Shown: positions 1 to 16,467 of the stretch, piece after piece
Position numbering within the stretch: the stretch's first letter is position 1
Layout of the letters: the number at the start of each line of letters is the position of its first letter
Assembly: GCA_027030435.1 (NCBI GenBank)
Contig: JALVEX010000153.1
Span: 1-34,691 of the forward strand
Reading direction: 5' to 3'
Length of the DNA: 34,691 bases
Source: Paracoccaceae bacterium
GTDB lineage: Bacteria > Pseudomonadota > Alphaproteobacteria > Rhodobacterales > Rhodobacteraceae
The notes under the pieces: generated by a model
What the model saw: only the letters and a program-made list of their open reading frames with translations
What the model was told of the DNA's origin: nothing
Databases searched by the model: none
Position numbers and translations under genes: made by a program

Positions 1-104
1 TCGACAATACTGGGGTTTTCCCGTGATCGTCCGGCATTCGGAAATTACAAATTACAGACGGTTGAAAGGCAAAGTTACGCGCAATAGTCCAATTTTAATG
101 AAAA

Positions 105-2189
<2,085 letters not shown>

Positions 2190-2203
2190 TCATCCCCGAC
2201 CGA

Positions 2204-3727
2204 TCAGAACAGCAGCCAGACCCCACCGGCGCCCATGGCCGCTCCGAGGAGGAGAAGCACGGCCGCCCCCGGCATCCTGCGCCCCGGGGTCGGTGCGGGC
2301 GGTTCGCTCTGGCGCATCAACGCGGCCTCCGCCATCTGCGGCAGCTGCGGGCCGAAACGCGAGATCACCCGCACCGTGCGGATGAGATCACGGGCGAATG
2401 CGCGCGGGCCGATGCTGTGCCGGATGTATTCCTCCACCACCGGGCGCGCCACCTGCCAGATGTTGATATGAGGGTTGAGCGAGCGTGCCACCCCCTCGAC
2501 AACAACCATCGTGCGCTGCAGCAGGATCAGTTCGGTGCGGGTTTCCATGCCGAAGCGCTCCGTCACCTCGAAGAGATGATGCAAGAGCCGCCCCATGGAA
2601 ATCGCCGTGGCATCGGCACCGAAAATGGGCTCGCCAACCGAACGCAGCGCCTGGGCGAATTCATCCACATCGCGATCCGCCGGCACATAGCCCGCCTCGA
2701 AATGGACTTCCGCCACGCGGCGGTAATCACGCCGGATGAAGCCATAGAGAATTTCCGCATAAACCCGGCGCGTGTATTCGTCTATCCGGCCCATGATGCC
2801 GAAATCATAGGCGATGATATCACCGTTTTCCGCCACCTTGAGATTGCCCTGGTGCATGTCGGCATGGAAATAACCATCGCGCAGCGCATGGCTGAGGAAG
2901 AGGCGCATCACCTGCTCGCCGAGCGCTTCGAGATCATGCCCCGCCGCGCGCAGCGCCTCGACATCCCCGAGCGCAATGCCCTCGGCCCAGTCCATCGTCA
3001 TCACCCGGCGCCCGGAAAACTCCCACTTCGCCTCCGGCACCTGGAATTTCTCGTCATTGGCGGTATTGGCAGCAAACTCGGAGCAGGCGGCCGCTTCCGT
3101 GCGCAGATCAAGCTCGCCCTGCACCACGCCATCGAAATGCGCCACCACATCGGAAGGTCGCAGTCGGCGGGAGGCGGGAGAGAGTGCCTCGATCACCGAG
3201 GCGGCGAAATAGAAGGCATCTATATCCTTGCGAAACGCCTTCTCTATCCCTGGGCGCAGCACCTTGACGGCCACCTCCTCGCCCGTATCGGCAAGGCGCG
3301 CCTTGTGCACCTGCGCGATAGATGCTGCGGCCACCGCATCGCTGAATTCGCTGAAAACCTCATTGACAGGGCGCTCAAGCTCGGCCTCCACGGTGGCTTT
3401 GGCCTCCTCCGTCGGGAAGGGAGGCAGGCGATCCTGAAGCACCGCAAGCTGACGTGCCAGATCCTCGCCCACCACATCCGGGCGGGTCGAGAGAAGCTGG
3501 CCGAACTTGATATAGGCCGGCCCGAGGGCCGTGAGGGCGCGCGTTACCGGCGGCATCCCGGGATCACCCCTGAGCCCGAGCCATTTCATCGGCCAGCCAA
3601 TCACGCGCGCGGCGATGCGGATCGGGGCCGGGGCATTGGTTTCCTCGAGCACCACGCGCAACGCACCCGTGCGCTCGAAGGTGGCGGCCGTGCGGATCAG
3701 CCGAAATATGTTGTGCGGGCCGCGCAT
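2204..3727 (-). CDS. ubiB: 2-polyprenylphenol 6-hydroxylase / ABC1-family atypical kinase UbiB
   Basis: 507 aa; [47 protein letters not shown]-terminal TM; adjacent to ubiE. Confidence 0.93.
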   Translation of the reverse strand: MRGPHNIFRLIRTAATFERTGALRVVLEETNAPAPIRIAARVIGWPMKWLGLRGDPGMPPVTRALTALGPAYIKFGQLLSTRPDVVGEDLARQLAVLQDRLPPFPTEEAKATVEAELERPVNEVFSEFSDAVAAASIAQVHKARLADTGEEVAVKVLRPGIEKAFRKDIDAFYFAASVIEALSPASRRLRPSDVVAHFDGVVQGELDLRTEAAACSEFAANTANDEKFQVPEAKWEFSGRRVMTMDWAEGIALGDVEALRAAGHDLEALGEQVMRLFLSHALRDGYFHADMHQGNLKVAENGDIIAYDFGIMGRIDEYTRRVYAEILYGFIRRDYRRVAEVHFEAGYVPADRDVDEFAQALRSVGEPIFGADATAISMGRLLHHLFEVTERFGMETRTELILLQRTMVVVEGVARSLNPHINIWQVARPVVEEYIRHSIGPRAFARDLIRTVRVISRFGPQLPQMAEAALMRQSEPPAPTPGRRMPGAAVLLLLGAAMGAGGVWLLF

Positions 3728-3730
3728 GGA

Positions 3731-4483
3731 TCAGATCTTCCAGCCGGAATGAAGGGCGGCGATCCCCATGGAGAGATTGCGGTATTTCACGTTTTCAAAT
3801 CCCGCATCGCGGATCATTGCCGCGAAGGTTTCCTGATCGGGGAAGCGGCGGATCGATTCCACCAGATACTGATAGCTGTCGCGATCCTTTGCGATCAGCT
3901 GGCCAAGGCGAGGGATGACGTTGAAGGAATAGAGATCATAGGCCTTCTGCATCAGATCGTTCGGGATATGGCTGAATTCGAGCACCATCAGCCGCCCGCC
4001 GGGCCTGAGCACCCGGAAGGCCTCGGCAAGGGCATCCCCGATCCGGGTCACGTTCCTGATGCCGAACGAGATGGTATAGACATCGAAGCTGTTATCCCGG
4101 AAGGGCAGGGCCATCGCATCGCCCACCACCCAATCGAGGCTGTCGGCCATCTGCGCCGCTTCCGCGCGCTTCTCGCCTTCAAGCAGCATGGATTCGGTGA
4201 GATCGAGCACGGTTGCGTGCCCCGTGCCCGCGCGCTTGAGGAAGCGGAAGGCAATATCGCCGGTGCCGCCCGCCACATCGAGAAGCCGCTGACCCGGGCG
4301 CGGCGCCAGCCAATCCATCATCGCATCCTTCCAGATGCGGTGAATCCCGAGCGACATCGCATCGTTCATCACATCGTATTTGGAGGCCACGTTGGTAAAG
4401 ACCCCATGCACGAGATGGGCCTTTTCCTCTTCCGGCACCGTCTTGTAGCCGAAATGGGTCGTCTTGTGTTCCTCGCCGGACAT
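3731..4483 (-). CDS. ubiE: bifunctional demethylmenaquinone/2-methoxy-6-polyprenyl-1,4-benzoquinol methyltransferase UbiE
   Basis: [67 protein letters not shown] at 4483 preferred over the GTG at 4489. Confidence 0.95.
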   Translation of the reverse strand: MSGEEHKTTHFGYKTVPEEEKAHLVHGVFTNVASKYDVMNDAMSLGIHRIWKDAMMDWLAPRPGQRLLDVAGGTGDIAFRFLKRAGTGHATVLDLTESMLLEGEKRAEAAQMADSLDWVVGDAMALPFRDNSFDVYTISFGIRNVTRIGDALAEAFRVLRPGGRLMVLEFSHIPNDLMQKAYDLYSFNVIPRLGQLIAKDRDSYQYLVESIRRFPDQETFAAMIRDAGFENVKYRNLSMGIAALHSGWKI

Positions 4484-4567
4484 GCGCACTTGCCGTCTGT
4501 TGTTTCAGCCCCTCTTATAAGGAGCCGGGCCGGCGATACAATGGCCGCAGGAACAGAAAGGATCGAG

Positions 4568-5407
4568 ATGCCGGAATTGCCCGAAGTCGAAACCATACGC
4601 CGCGGGCTTCTGCCGGTTCTGGAAGGAGCGCGGATCCGGCATGCCGATGTGCGCCGCCCCGATCTGCGCTGGCCCTTCCCGCCCGAGATGGGGGCGCGGC
4701 TCACGGGCCGGCGCGTGCTGCGGCTCTGGCGGCGCTCGAAATACCTGCTTGCCGATCTCGATCCCGGCGAAACCCTGATCGTGCATCTGGGGATGTCGGG
4801 GCGGATGATGATCTCGGGGCTCGATGGCGCCCCCCCGAAGCCGCCGGGAAGGCATGATCACGTGGTGATCGATACCGAGGGCGGCGCGCGCATCACCTTC
4901 AACGATCCCCGCCGCTTCGGAATGATGGATCTTTGGCCGACGCAAGCGCTCGGGCACCACCGCCTCCTTGCCAGGCTCGGCCCCGAGCCCCTGGGCAACA
5001 GTTTTCACGAGGATTACCTTGTGGAGCGCCTCAAGGGGCGCCGGAGCCCGATCAAGACGGCGCTTCTCGATCAGAAGGTCGTGGCCGGGCTTGGCAACAT
5101 CTACGTCTGCGAGGCGCTGCACCGGGCCGGGATCTCCCCCCTTCGTCCGGCGGCGCGGATCGCGGCGAAGCGGATCCGCGCGCTCGTGCCCGTGATCCGC
5201 GAGGTGCTTTGCGAAGCCATCGAATCAGGCGGCTCATCCCTGCGCGATTACCGCCGGGCGGATGGCGAGCTTGGCTATTTCCAGCACAATTTCCGCGCCT
5301 ACGGCCGCGAAGGCGAACCCTGTCTTACCCCCGGTTGCAAAGGGAAAATCGCCCGAATCACCCAGTCCGGGCGCTCGACATTTCATTGCCCGCAATGCCA
5401 AAGATAG
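4568..5407 (+). CDS. mutM: bifunctional DNA-formamidopyrimidine glycosylase/DNA-(apurinic) lyase
   Basis: [20 protein letters not shown] start and C-terminal zinc finger [28 protein letters not shown]; the ORF track extends it upstream to 2111 only because the frame opposite ubiB/ubiE is open. Confidence 0.96.
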   Translation: MPELPEVETIRRGLLPVLEGARIRHADVRRPDLRWPFPPEMGARLTGRRVLRLWRRSKYLLADLDPGETLIVHLGMSGRMMISGLDGAPPKPPGRHDHVVIDTEGGARITFNDPRRFGMMDLWPTQALGHHRLLARLGPEPLGNSFHEDYLVERLKGRRSPIKTALLDQKVVAGLGNIYVCEALHRAGISPLRPAARIAAKRIRALVPVIREVLCEAIESGGSSLRDYRRADGELGYFQHNFRAYGREGEPCLTPGCKGKIARITQSGRSTFHCPQCQR

Positions 5408-5473
5408 CTTGATCCCCGCGCCGGTGCTGATAATCACATCTCCCTGAGATGCAACAATACGGGGGCCCGATCC

Positions 5474-6250
5474 ATGGCCTACGAAACGATCATCGTCGAA
5501 ACCGAAGATCATGTGACCCTCATCAGGCTGAACCGGCCCGATGCGCTGAATGCCCTCAATGCCGAGCTCCTGGGCGAGCTGACGGACGCGCTGAAAGCGG
5601 CCCAGGCCAATGAAAAGGTGCGCTGCATCGTCATCACCGGCTCGGAAAAGGCCTTCGCGGCAGGCGCCGACATCAAGGAAATGTCCGGCAAGGATTTTAC
5701 CGAAGTTTTCACCACCGATCTATTCGGCCCCGAAGCCGAGAAGATCCGCGCGGTCCGCAAGCCGATCATCGCCGCCGTGGCCGGCTATGCGCTTGGCGGG
5801 GGCTGCGAGCTTGCCATGATGTGCGATTTCATCATCGCCGCCGACAACGCAAAGTTCGGCCAGCCGGAAATCAACCTCGGCGTGATCGCCGGCATCGGTG
5901 GCACCCAGCGCCTCACGCATTTCGTCGGTAAGTCGAAATCGATGGAAATGCATCTCACCGGGCGTTTCATGGATGCCGAAGAAGCGGAGCGCGCCGGCTT
6001 GGTGAGCCGTATCGTGCCGGTCAAGAAGCTCCTGGAGGATGCTCTGGCCACCGCCCACAAGATCGCGGAGAAATCCATGATCGCCACCATGGCCGCCAAG
6101 GAAGCCGTGAACCGCGCCTATGAAACACCGCTCTCGGAAGGGCTTCTCTTCGAGCGGCGCCTGTTCCAGTCGCTGTTTGCCACCCATGATCAGAAAGAGG
6201 GCATGGCGGCGTTTCTCGAAAAGCGCGAACCCCAGTTTCGCGACAAATAG
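5474..6250 (+). CDS. enoyl-CoA hydratase (crotonase superfamily)
   Basis: 258 aa; [40 protein letters not shown] crotonase motifs. Confidence 0.93.
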   Translation: MAYETIIVETEDHVTLIRLNRPDALNALNAELLGELTDALKAAQANEKVRCIVITGSEKAFAAGADIKEMSGKDFTEVFTTDLFGPEAEKIRAVRKPIIAAVAGYALGGGCELAMMCDFIIAADNAKFGQPEINLGVIAGIGGTQRLTHFVGKSKSMEMHLTGRFMDAEEAERAGLVSRIVPVKKLLEDALATAHKIAEKSMIATMAAKEAVNRAYETPLSEGLLFERRLFQSLFATHDQKEGMAAFLEKREPQFRDK

Positions 6251-6271
6251 CAATAATATCGCGCGAACCCG

Positions 6272-6299
6272 TTGACTTGCCGGCGAGTCGGGCCTAGAA
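6272..6299 (+). promoter_or_regulatory. candidate sigma70-type promoter for rpsT (TTGACT-N16-CTAGAA)
   Basis: -35 TTGACT at 6272-6277, -10-like CTAGAA at 6294-6299, upstream of rpsT; spacer holds a GAGTC site. Confidence 0.5.
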
Positions 6300-6344
6300 G
6301 CCCGAATTCAGAATTCATGCACCCCAAAATCCGGGAAACGAACC

Positions 6345-6608
6345 ATGGCAAATTCGCCTCAAGCAAAAAAGCGCGCCCGTCAGAATCTGCGCCGCTATGA
6401 GATCAACAAGGCGCGCCGTTCGCGCATCCGCACTTTCCTGCGCAAGGTCGAGGAAGCCATCGCTTCGGGCGACAAGGAAGCCGCGAGCGAGGCCCTCCGC
6501 GCGGCACAGCCCGAACTGATGCGCGGCGTGACGAAGGGCGTTGTCAAGAAGAACACCGCGGCGCGCAAGATGTCGCGCCTTTCGGCGCGTGTGAAAGCCA
6601 TCGGCTGA
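6345..6608 (+). CDS. rpsT: 30S ribosomal protein S20
   Basis: [38 protein letters not shown]...[18 protein letters not shown]. Confidence 0.98.
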   Translation: MANSPQAKKRARQNLRRYEINKARRSRIRTFLRKVEEAIASGDKEAASEALRAAQPELMRGVTKGVVKKNTAARKMSRLSARVKAIG

Positions 6609-6627
6609 CAGGCCGACCCGCACGATT

Positions 6628-6802
6628 GATTCAGAAGGGCGCTGCTTCGGCAGCGCCCTTTTTGCGGCGCGCAGGGAGCGATCCCCGGCCATGTGTTGCA
6701 TAAATTTTACGCTTCACAGATTCGAAACCAGAAAGCTTCGAGTCAAGATCGAAGTTCTGTTGCATGGTCCGCAGGCGGCTTGCTAGCTTGCCGGAGTGAT
6801 TC
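6628..6802. promoter_or_regulatory. cluster of GANTC sites upstream of dnaA (candidate CcrM-sensitive control region)
   Basis: GATTC 6628-6632, GATTC 6719-6723, GAGTC 6740-6744, GATTC 6798-6802; none seen in the rest of the gap to dnaA. Confidence 0.4.
6635..6663 (+). terminator. Rho-independent terminator of rpsT
   Basis: AAGGGCGCTG-CTTCGG-CAGCGCCCTT + TTT: perfect 10-bp stem closing on C(UUCG)G, followed by a T tract. Confidence 0.92.
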
Positions 6803-7053
6803 ATCGTCCTTGGGGGGACAAGCATCAAATCGCCCTGTTTTTACAGGGCATCCGGCTTCATCGGGCGTGCGTCTGCCCTGTGAGGAGGGGGATTTTGTGC
6901 TCGTTCCTCCAGGCTGTGAACATCGCCGAGTTCAATCGTTTTTGCCAAGGGCAGAACCGTGGGTATGGCGTTGTGTAACGCATCAGGGACCGTGAATTGC
7001 AAAGGGCAAGATGAAAGAAGCCGGCACCGGTATTGATCCCGGTAAGATCGGCG

Positions 7054-7075
7054 GGCCCGCCGCAAAGCGGGGGCC
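7054..7075 (+). promoter_or_regulatory. GC-rich hairpin in the dnaA leader
   Basis: CCCGC-CGCAAA-GCGGG with flanking GG/CC pairs, overlapping palindrome GGCGGGCCCGCC (7050-7061), ~26 nt before the dnaA ATG. Confidence 0.5.
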
Positions 7076-7101
7076 GGGACAATGAATGGATAGGTTACCG
7101 G

Positions 7102-8490
7102 ATGACGGACAAGACATGGGGCAAGATCAGGGATGAACTCAGAAAGACCATCGGCAAGAACAACTACGTCACCTGGATCGAGCCGCTTGAATATTCCGGT
7201 CTGAAGGATGGTGTTGCGCATTTCGATGTACCGACGCAATTCATCGGTGATTGGGTATCGCGCAATTTCACGGATCAGATTCTCCAGTTGATGCGCGCAT
7301 CCGGCGAGCCGGTTCAACGCATTGCCTTCGATGTCAAGAAACCCAAGGGGCGCACGTCGGCCCCGACAGGTAGCAGCAAGGAAGCGCCCGATTGCGAAAA
7401 ACGCCGCAGGATCGGGGAGCCTTCCGGGATCGGCGGATCGCTTGCCGAACTCCCGAGAGCCCCGCTCGATCCACGCTTCACCTTCGAGAGCTTCGTTGTC
7501 GGCAAGCCCAACGAGCTGGCCTTTGCCGCAGCCAAACGCGTGGCCAAAGGCGGGCCTGTCAATTTCAATCCGCTGTTTCTCTACGGGGGCGTTGGCCTCG
7601 GCAAGACCCACCTGATGCTCGCCATTGCCCATGAGCTTCAGCTGAGGCGGCCCGAACTCGCGGTTGTCTATATCTCGGCCGAGCAATTCATGTATCGCTT
7701 CATTCAGGCCCTGCGCGATCAGAAGGCCATGGACTTCAAGAAGCTGTTCCGAAGCATCGACGTGCTGATGGTGGATGACGTTCAGTTCATCTCGGGCAAG
7801 AATTCCACGCAGGAGGAATTTTTCCATACCTTCAATGCGCTCGTGGATCAGAACAAGCAGATCATCATTTCCGCCGATCGAGCACCGGGCGAGATCAAGA
7901 ACCTCGAGGAAAGGATCAAATCACGCCTTCAATGCGGGCTCGTCGTGGATCTGCATCCCACGGACTTCGAGCTGAGGCTCGGCATTCTCCAGCAGAAGCT
8001 CGCCCGGCAAAGGGCGGAATATGGCGATATCGCCATTGCCGATGGTGTGCTCGAATTTCTCGCCCATCGCATCTCGGCCAATGTGCGCGTGCTTGAAGGC
8101 GCCCTGACCCGCCTCTTCGCCTTCGCCTCGCTCGTCGGCCGCGAGATCACTCTGGAAATGGCGCAGGAATGTCTTTCCGATATCCTGCGCGCTTCCGATC
8201 GCAAGATCTCGATCGAGGAAATCCAGCGCAAGGTGGCCGAGCATTACAACATCCGCCTTTCCGACATGATCGGCCCGCGCCGGATGCGCACCATCGCCCG
8301 GCCCCGCCAGATGGCGATGTATCTGGCCAAGCAGCTCACCTCGCGCAGCCTGCCCGAGATCGGCCGCCGCTTCGGCGGGCGCGATCATACAACGGTCATG
8401 CACGGAGTGCGCCGGATCGAGGATCTGATGGCGACCGACAGCCAGATCGCCGATGATGTGGAGCTTCTGCGCCGTTCGCTTGAGGGCTGA
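7102..8490 (+). CDS. dnaA: chromosomal replication initiator protein DnaA
   Basis: Domain I MTDKTWGKIRDELRKTIGKNNYVTWIEPLEY, Walker A GGVGLGKTHL, VDDVQFISGK, DnaA-box binding GRRFGGRDHTTVMHGVRRIE; start 7102 preferred over TTG 7033. Confidence 0.97.
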   Translation: MTDKTWGKIRDELRKTIGKNNYVTWIEPLEYSGLKDGVAHFDVPTQFIGDWVSRNFTDQILQLMRASGEPVQRIAFDVKKPKGRTSAPTGSSKEAPDCEKRRRIGEPSGIGGSLAELPRAPLDPRFTFESFVVGKPNELAFAAAKRVAKGGPVNFNPLFLYGGVGLGKTHLMLAIAHELQLRRPELAVVYISAEQFMYRFIQALRDQKAMDFKKLFRSIDVLMVDDVQFISGKNSTQEEFFHTFNALVDQNKQIIISADRAPGEIKNLEERIKSRLQCGLVVDLHPTDFELRLGILQQKLARQRAEYGDIAIADGVLEFLAHRISANVRVLEGALTRLFAFASLVGREITLEMAQECLSDILRASDRKISIEEIQRKVAEHYNIRLSDMIGPRRMRTIARPRQMAMYLAKQLTSRSLPEIGRRFGGRDHTTVMHGVRRIEDLMATDSQIADDVELLRRSLEG

Positions 8491-8563
8491 GCGGCGCAAC
8501 ACGCGCAAAGGGGCGGATCGGCCTTGACGATCTGCGCAAAGGCGGGTTCAGTCCCGAAAAGGC

Positions 8564-8591
8564 TTGAGCCGGGGCGAAATATGGTTAATTT
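8564..8591 (+). promoter_or_regulatory. possible dnaN promoter (TTGAGC-N16-TAATTT)
   Basis: -35-like TTGAGC 8564-8569 and -10-like TAATTT 8586-8591 upstream of dnaN ATG 8622. Confidence 0.3.
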
Positions 8592-8621
8592 CGGCGGCCC
8601 GGCATCCAACAGGAGTGGGTC

Positions 8622-9736
8622 ATGAAATTCAGCATCGAGCGCGCGGATCTTCTGAAGGCGGTTTCTCAGGCGCAATCCGTGGTGGAGCGGCGCAATACGA
8701 TCCCGATCCTTGCCAATGTCCTGATCGAGGCGGAGGGGGATGGCACCTCCTTCCGGGCCACCGATCTCGATGTGGAGGTGATCGACAGGACCATTGCACA
8801 AGTGGAGCGCCCAGGCGCCAGCACCGTCAATGCCGTGCTCCTGCACGAGATCGTGCGCAAGCTGCCGGATGGCGCCCTGGTCCAGATTGCCGATGATCCG
8901 GCTTCGGGCCGCCTCACGGTAGAGGCGGGGCGTTCCAAATTTTCGCTCGCCACCCTGCCGAAGGAAGATTTTCCGGTGATGGCAAGCTCGGAATACGAAT
9001 CCAATTTCTCCGTCGAATCTCCGGTTCTGCGCCGCCTGTTCGACAAATCGAAATTCGCCATTTCCAATGAGGAAACCCGCTATTACCTGAACGGCGTCTA
9101 CATGCATGTGGCCGATGGCGAGGATGGCAAGGTGCTGCGCTGCGTGGCCACGGACGGCCACCGCCTGGCCAGGATCGATGCGCCTCTGCCCGAGGGCGCG
9201 GAAAACATGCCCGGCGTGATCGTGCCGAAGAAGACGGTGGCCGAGCTTGCCAAGCTCCTGGTGGATGACAACATCGGGATTGCCGTTTCCGTATCCGAAA
9301 CCAAGGTGCGCTTCGCCACGCCCCAGATCACCCTCACCTCGAAGGTGATCGATGGCACCTTCCCCGATTACACCCGCGTGATCCCGCTCGACAACTCCCG
9401 CCGCCTCGAGGTGGATGCCGCCGAATTCGCCCGCGCGGTGGATCGCGTGGCCACCGTTTCCTCGGAGCGTTCGCGCGCCGTCAAGCTGGCGCTTGACGAG
9501 GATCGCCTGGTGCTTTCCGTCAATGCCCCCGACAGCGGCGCGGCGGAGGAAGAACTCGCGGTCGCCTATGGCGACGAGCCGCTCGAGATCGGCTTCAACG
9601 CCAAGTATCTCCTGGAAATCGCCGGGCAGGTCGATCGGGAAAACGCCGTTTTCATGTTCGACACCCCCGATCATCCCACATTGATGCGCGAAGGCAATGA
9701 TACCAGCGCGATCTATGTCGTGATGCCGATGCGGGT

Positions 9737-9740
<4 letters not shown>
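8622..9740 (+). CDS. dnaN: DNA polymerase III subunit beta (sliding clamp)
   Basis: MKFSIERADLLKAVSQAQSVVERRNTIPILANVLIEA...; C-term YVVMPMRV; located between dnaA and recF. Confidence 0.97.
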
Positions 9741-13371
<3,631 letters not shown>

Positions 13372-13392
13372 TTCATAATCATTCCCAATGCA

Positions 13393-13422
13393 AAAGGCCC
13401 CGGCGCGATTGCCGGGGCCTTT
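13393..13422. terminator. bidirectional Rho-independent terminator between gyrB and pnp
   Basis: AAAGGCCCCGGC-GCGATT-GCCGGGGCCTTT: perfect 12-bp stem, A tract on the left and T tract on the right, between convergent genes. Confidence 0.92.
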
Positions 13423-13446
13423 CTTCATTAGCGGGAGGCGAGGGGC

Positions 13447-15570
13447 TCAGCCCTCATCCTTCCCCTTTTCCTCGCCCGTATCCTGATCGACCATTTTCAT
13501 GCCGAGCCGGACCTTGCCGCGGTCATCGAAGCCCAGGAGCTTCACCCAGACTTCCTGGCCTTCCTTCAGCACGTCGGAAGGATGGTTGAGGCGGCGGTTC
13601 TCGATCTGGCTCACATGCACCAGGCCATCGCGCTTTCCGAAGAAATTCACGAAGGCGCCGAAATCGACGATCTTCACCACCTTGCCCTTGTAGATCTTGC
13701 CTTCCTCAGGCTCGGCCACGATCTCGTTGATCATGTCATGGGCCTTCTGGATCGCTTCCTGATTGGGCGAGGCGATCTTGATGATACCATCATCATTGAT
13801 ATCGACCTTGGCGCCGGACACCTCGACGATCTCGCGGATCACCTTGCCGCCCGAGCCGATCACCTCGCGGATCTTGTCCGTCGGGATCTGCATGGTCTCG
13901 ATGCGCGGCGCGTGCTCGGAGAATTCGCTGGCGCCGCTGATCGCCTTGTTCATTTCGCCGAGGATGTGCTGGCGAGCATCCTTCGCCTGCGAAAGCGCCG
14001 TCTTCATGATCTCGGGAGTGATCCCGGCCACCTTGATATCCATCTGGAGGCTGGTGATCCCGTCTTCGGTGCCGGCCACCTTGAAATCCATGTCGCCGAG
14101 GTGATCCTCGTCGCCCAGGATATCCGTGAGCACGGCGAATTTCTCGCCCTCGAGGATGAGGCCCATGGCGATGCCGGCAACCGCCTTCTTCAACGGCACG
14201 CCCGCATCCATCATCGAAAGCGATGAGCCGCAGACGGTGGCCATCGAGGAAGAGCCGTTCGATTCGGTGATTTCGGAAACGAGCCGGATCGTGTAGGGGA
14301 AATCGGTCGCCGGCGGCAGCACGGCCTGAAGCGCGCGCCAGGCGAGCTTGCCGTGGCCGATCTCGCGCCGCCCCGGAGGGCCCACACGGCCCACTTCACC
14401 CACCGAATAGGGGGGGAAGTTGTAATGCAGCAGGAAATTCGAGCGGAAATTTCCGTGCAGCGCATCAATGATCTGCTCGTCATCGCCGGTGCCAAGCGTG
14501 GTGATCACCAAGGCCTGGGTTTCGCCCCGGGTAAACAGCGCCGAACCATGCGTGCGCGGCAGCAGGCCCACGGTGCTGTCAATCGGGCGGACGGTTGTCA
14601 GATCCCGCCCGTCGATGCGCTTGCCGCCATTGACAATCTCGCCGCGAAGGATCTCGCTCTCGAGCTTCTTGAAGGCCGCGCCGAGGTTGGGATCTTCCTG
14701 CTCCTCTTCGGTGAGCTGCTCCTTCACCTTCTCGCGAACCGCGGCAATCGCTTTCTGGCGCTCCTGCTTCTCGCGGATCGCGAAGGCCTTGCGCATGTCC
14801 TCCTCGGCCAGCTTTTTGATCTTCTCATAAAGCGCGCTGTAATCCGGTGGCGTGAAATCGAAGGGCTCCTTGGCCGCTTCTTCCGCAAGATCGACGATCA
14901 TATCGATTACCGGCTTCAGCTGCTCGTGGCCGAACTGGACGGCGCCGAGCATTTCATCCTCGGAAAGCTCATAGGCTTCCGATTCCACCATCATCACCGC
15001 ATCCCTGGTGCCGGCGACGATCAGCTCGAGCCTCTGTTCGGGATTGTCACGCAGGTTCTGCATGTCATCCACTTCAGGGTTGAGGATGTATTCCCCATTC
15101 GCATAGCCCACCCGGCAGCCGGCAATGGGCCCGCGGAAGGGAACGCCGGAAAGCGTGAGCGCGGCCGAGGCGGCGATCATCGCCACGATATCGGGATCGT
15201 TCACGAGGTCATGGCTCAGAACGGTGCACATCACCAGCACTTCGTTCTTGAAGCCTTCCACGAAAAGCGGGCGGATCGGGCGATCGATCAGCCGCGCGGT
15301 GAGGGTTTCCTTCTCGGTGGGGCGCGCCTCACGCTTGAAGAAGCCGCCGGGCACCTTGCCCGCGGCATAGTATTTTTCCTGGTAATGCACCGTGAGCGGG
15401 AAGAAATCCTGCCCCGGCTTGGGCTCGCGTGCGTAAGTTACGGCGGCGAGCACGCTGGTTTCGCCCAGCGTCGCGATGACGGATCCATCCGCCTGGCGGG
15501 CCACGCGGCCCGTTTCGAGAGTGAGGGTTTCATCCCCCCATTCCATTTCTTTCTTCACAATGTTGAACAT
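13447..15570 (-). CDS. pnp: polyribonucleotide nucleotidyltransferase (PNPase)
   Basis: 707 aa; [49 protein letters not shown] ([15 protein letters not shown]) and S1 ([28 protein letters not shown]) domains. Confidence 0.98.
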   Translation of the reverse strand: MFNIVKKEMEWGDETLTLETGRVARQADGSVIATLGETSVLAAVTYAREPKPGQDFFPLTVHYQEKYYAAGKVPGGFFKREARPTEKETLTARLIDRPIRPLFVEGFKNEVLVMCTVLSHDLVNDPDIVAMIAASAALTLSGVPFRGPIAGCRVGYANGEYILNPEVDDMQNLRDNPEQRLELIVAGTRDAVMMVESEAYELSEDEMLGAVQFGHEQLKPVIDMIVDLAEEAAKEPFDFTPPDYSALYEKIKKLAEEDMRKAFAIREKQERQKAIAAVREKVKEQLTEEEQEDPNLGAAFKKLESEILRGEIVNGGKRIDGRDLTTVRPIDSTVGLLPRTHGSALFTRGETQALVITTLGTGDDEQIIDALHGNFRSNFLLHYNFPPYSVGEVGRVGPPGRREIGHGKLAWRALQAVLPPATDFPYTIRLVSEITESNGSSSMATVCGSSLSMMDAGVPLKKAVAGIAMGLILEGEKFAVLTDILGDEDHLGDMDFKVAGTEDGITSLQMDIKVAGITPEIMKTALSQAKDARQHILGEMNKAISGASEFSEHAPRIETMQIPTDKIREVIGSGGKVIREIVEVSGAKVDINDDGIIKIASPNQEAIQKAHDMINEIVAEPEEGKIYKGKVVKIVDFGAFVNFFGKRDGLVHVSQIENRRLNHPSDVLKEGQEVWVKLLGFDDRGKVRLGMKMVDQDTGEEKGKDEG

Positions 15571-15701
15571 CTTTCATCCTATCCTGACCGCCGGGGCCCA
15601 TCCCCTTTGGCCTGTTGCGTACGGGCCGTATGCCCGTGGCTCCATTTCCACGTCTGCCAACGCTCGCCCGACGGAGCCTGATCGGGCCAGCAGCAACGAA
15701 A

Positions 15702-15724
15702 GACGCGCCCGAAAGGGGCGCGTC
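15702..15724 (-). terminator. hairpin after rpsO (terminator/attenuator or processing site in the rpsO-pnp spacer)
   Basis: Minus strand GACGCGCCC-CTTTC-GGGCGCGTC followed by TTTCG: 9-bp perfect stem. Confidence 0.65.
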
Positions 15725-15734
15725 CGGTCTTTCT

Positions 15735-16004
15735 TCAGCGGCGCAGGCCGAGGCGTTTGATCAGGGTCTGATAACGCTCTTCATCCTTGCCGCGCAGGTA
15801 ATCCAGCAGCTTGCGGCGCTGGGCCACCATCATCAGAAGCCCACGGCGGGAGTGATTGTCCTTCTTGTGGGTCTTGAAATGTTCGGTCAGATTGGCAATC
15901 CGCTTGGAAAGCACCGCAACCTGCACTTCGGGCGATCCGGTATCGCCTTCGTGGGTCGCGTATTCCTTCATGACGGCCTGTTTCTCTTCCTTCGTGATCG
16001 ACAT
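15735..16004 (-). CDS. rpsO: 30S ribosomal protein S15
   Basis: [89 protein letters not shown]. Confidence 0.98.
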   Translation of the reverse strand: MSITKEEKQAVMKEYATHEGDTGSPEVQVAVLSKRIANLTEHFKTHKKDNHSRRGLLMMVAQRRKLLDYLRGKDEERYQTLIKRLGLRR

Positions 16005-16140
16005 CGGGATCTCCTTTTCATCTCGTGTTGCGGGCGCAAGCCGGGATGTCGTCCAGCAAGGTCCTTGGGAGGGTGTTCCGTCGGAAAATTTCCGCGGATG
16101 GGCGCGTATAGGGTGAATCGCGGCAAAAGAAAAGGGGGTT

Positions 16141-16467
16141 TCACGGATTCGCACCGTTCTGGCGGATCACGTCGGCGATCTCCTTGGCCCATTCCCCGAT
16201 GATCGGAATGAAATCGATCTTAGAGAGCGACGCCACCACGAGATAGACGAGTATCGTGGCCCCGATCACCGAGCCAAGCCCGAAGGCAAGACCACGGACG
16301 AACTGGAAGCCGAGAAGCCGCCAGAGGGAATTGTGGATGCGTACGAAACGGTGGGTGTTGAGCCTGTGCAGCTCTTCACGAAGGGCGGCGATTTCCTCCC
16401 GCGCCCGGCGGATTTCCTCCGGCTCTTCCCGTGAGCCTTCCGGCGGGCTGGCCGTGCTTTCAGGCAT
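16141..16467 (-). CDS. DUF5665 domain-containing small membrane protein
   Basis: [101 protein letters not shown]; start overlaps the end of the DUF1643 gene. Confidence 0.75.
   Translation of the reverse strand: MPESTASPPEGSREEPEEIRRAREEIAALREELHRLNTHRFVRIHNSLWRLLGFQFVRGLAFGLGSVIGATILVYLVVASLSKIDFIPIIGEWAKEIADVIRQNGANP

Noticed and set aside
6796-6978. 60-aa plus ORF (MIHRPWGDKHQ...) in the dnaA upstream region
   Set aside because: No good ribosome-binding site or recognisable family; could be a leader peptide but only comparative data could support that.
6841-7827. 328-aa minus ORF across the dnaA leader and 5' part of dnaA
   Set aside because: Antisense to the conserved DnaA N-terminus and AAA+ region; no recognised family.
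14353-15681. 442-aa plus-strand ORF opposite pnp
   Set aside because: Same shadow pattern; no motifs, spans the pnp start and leader.
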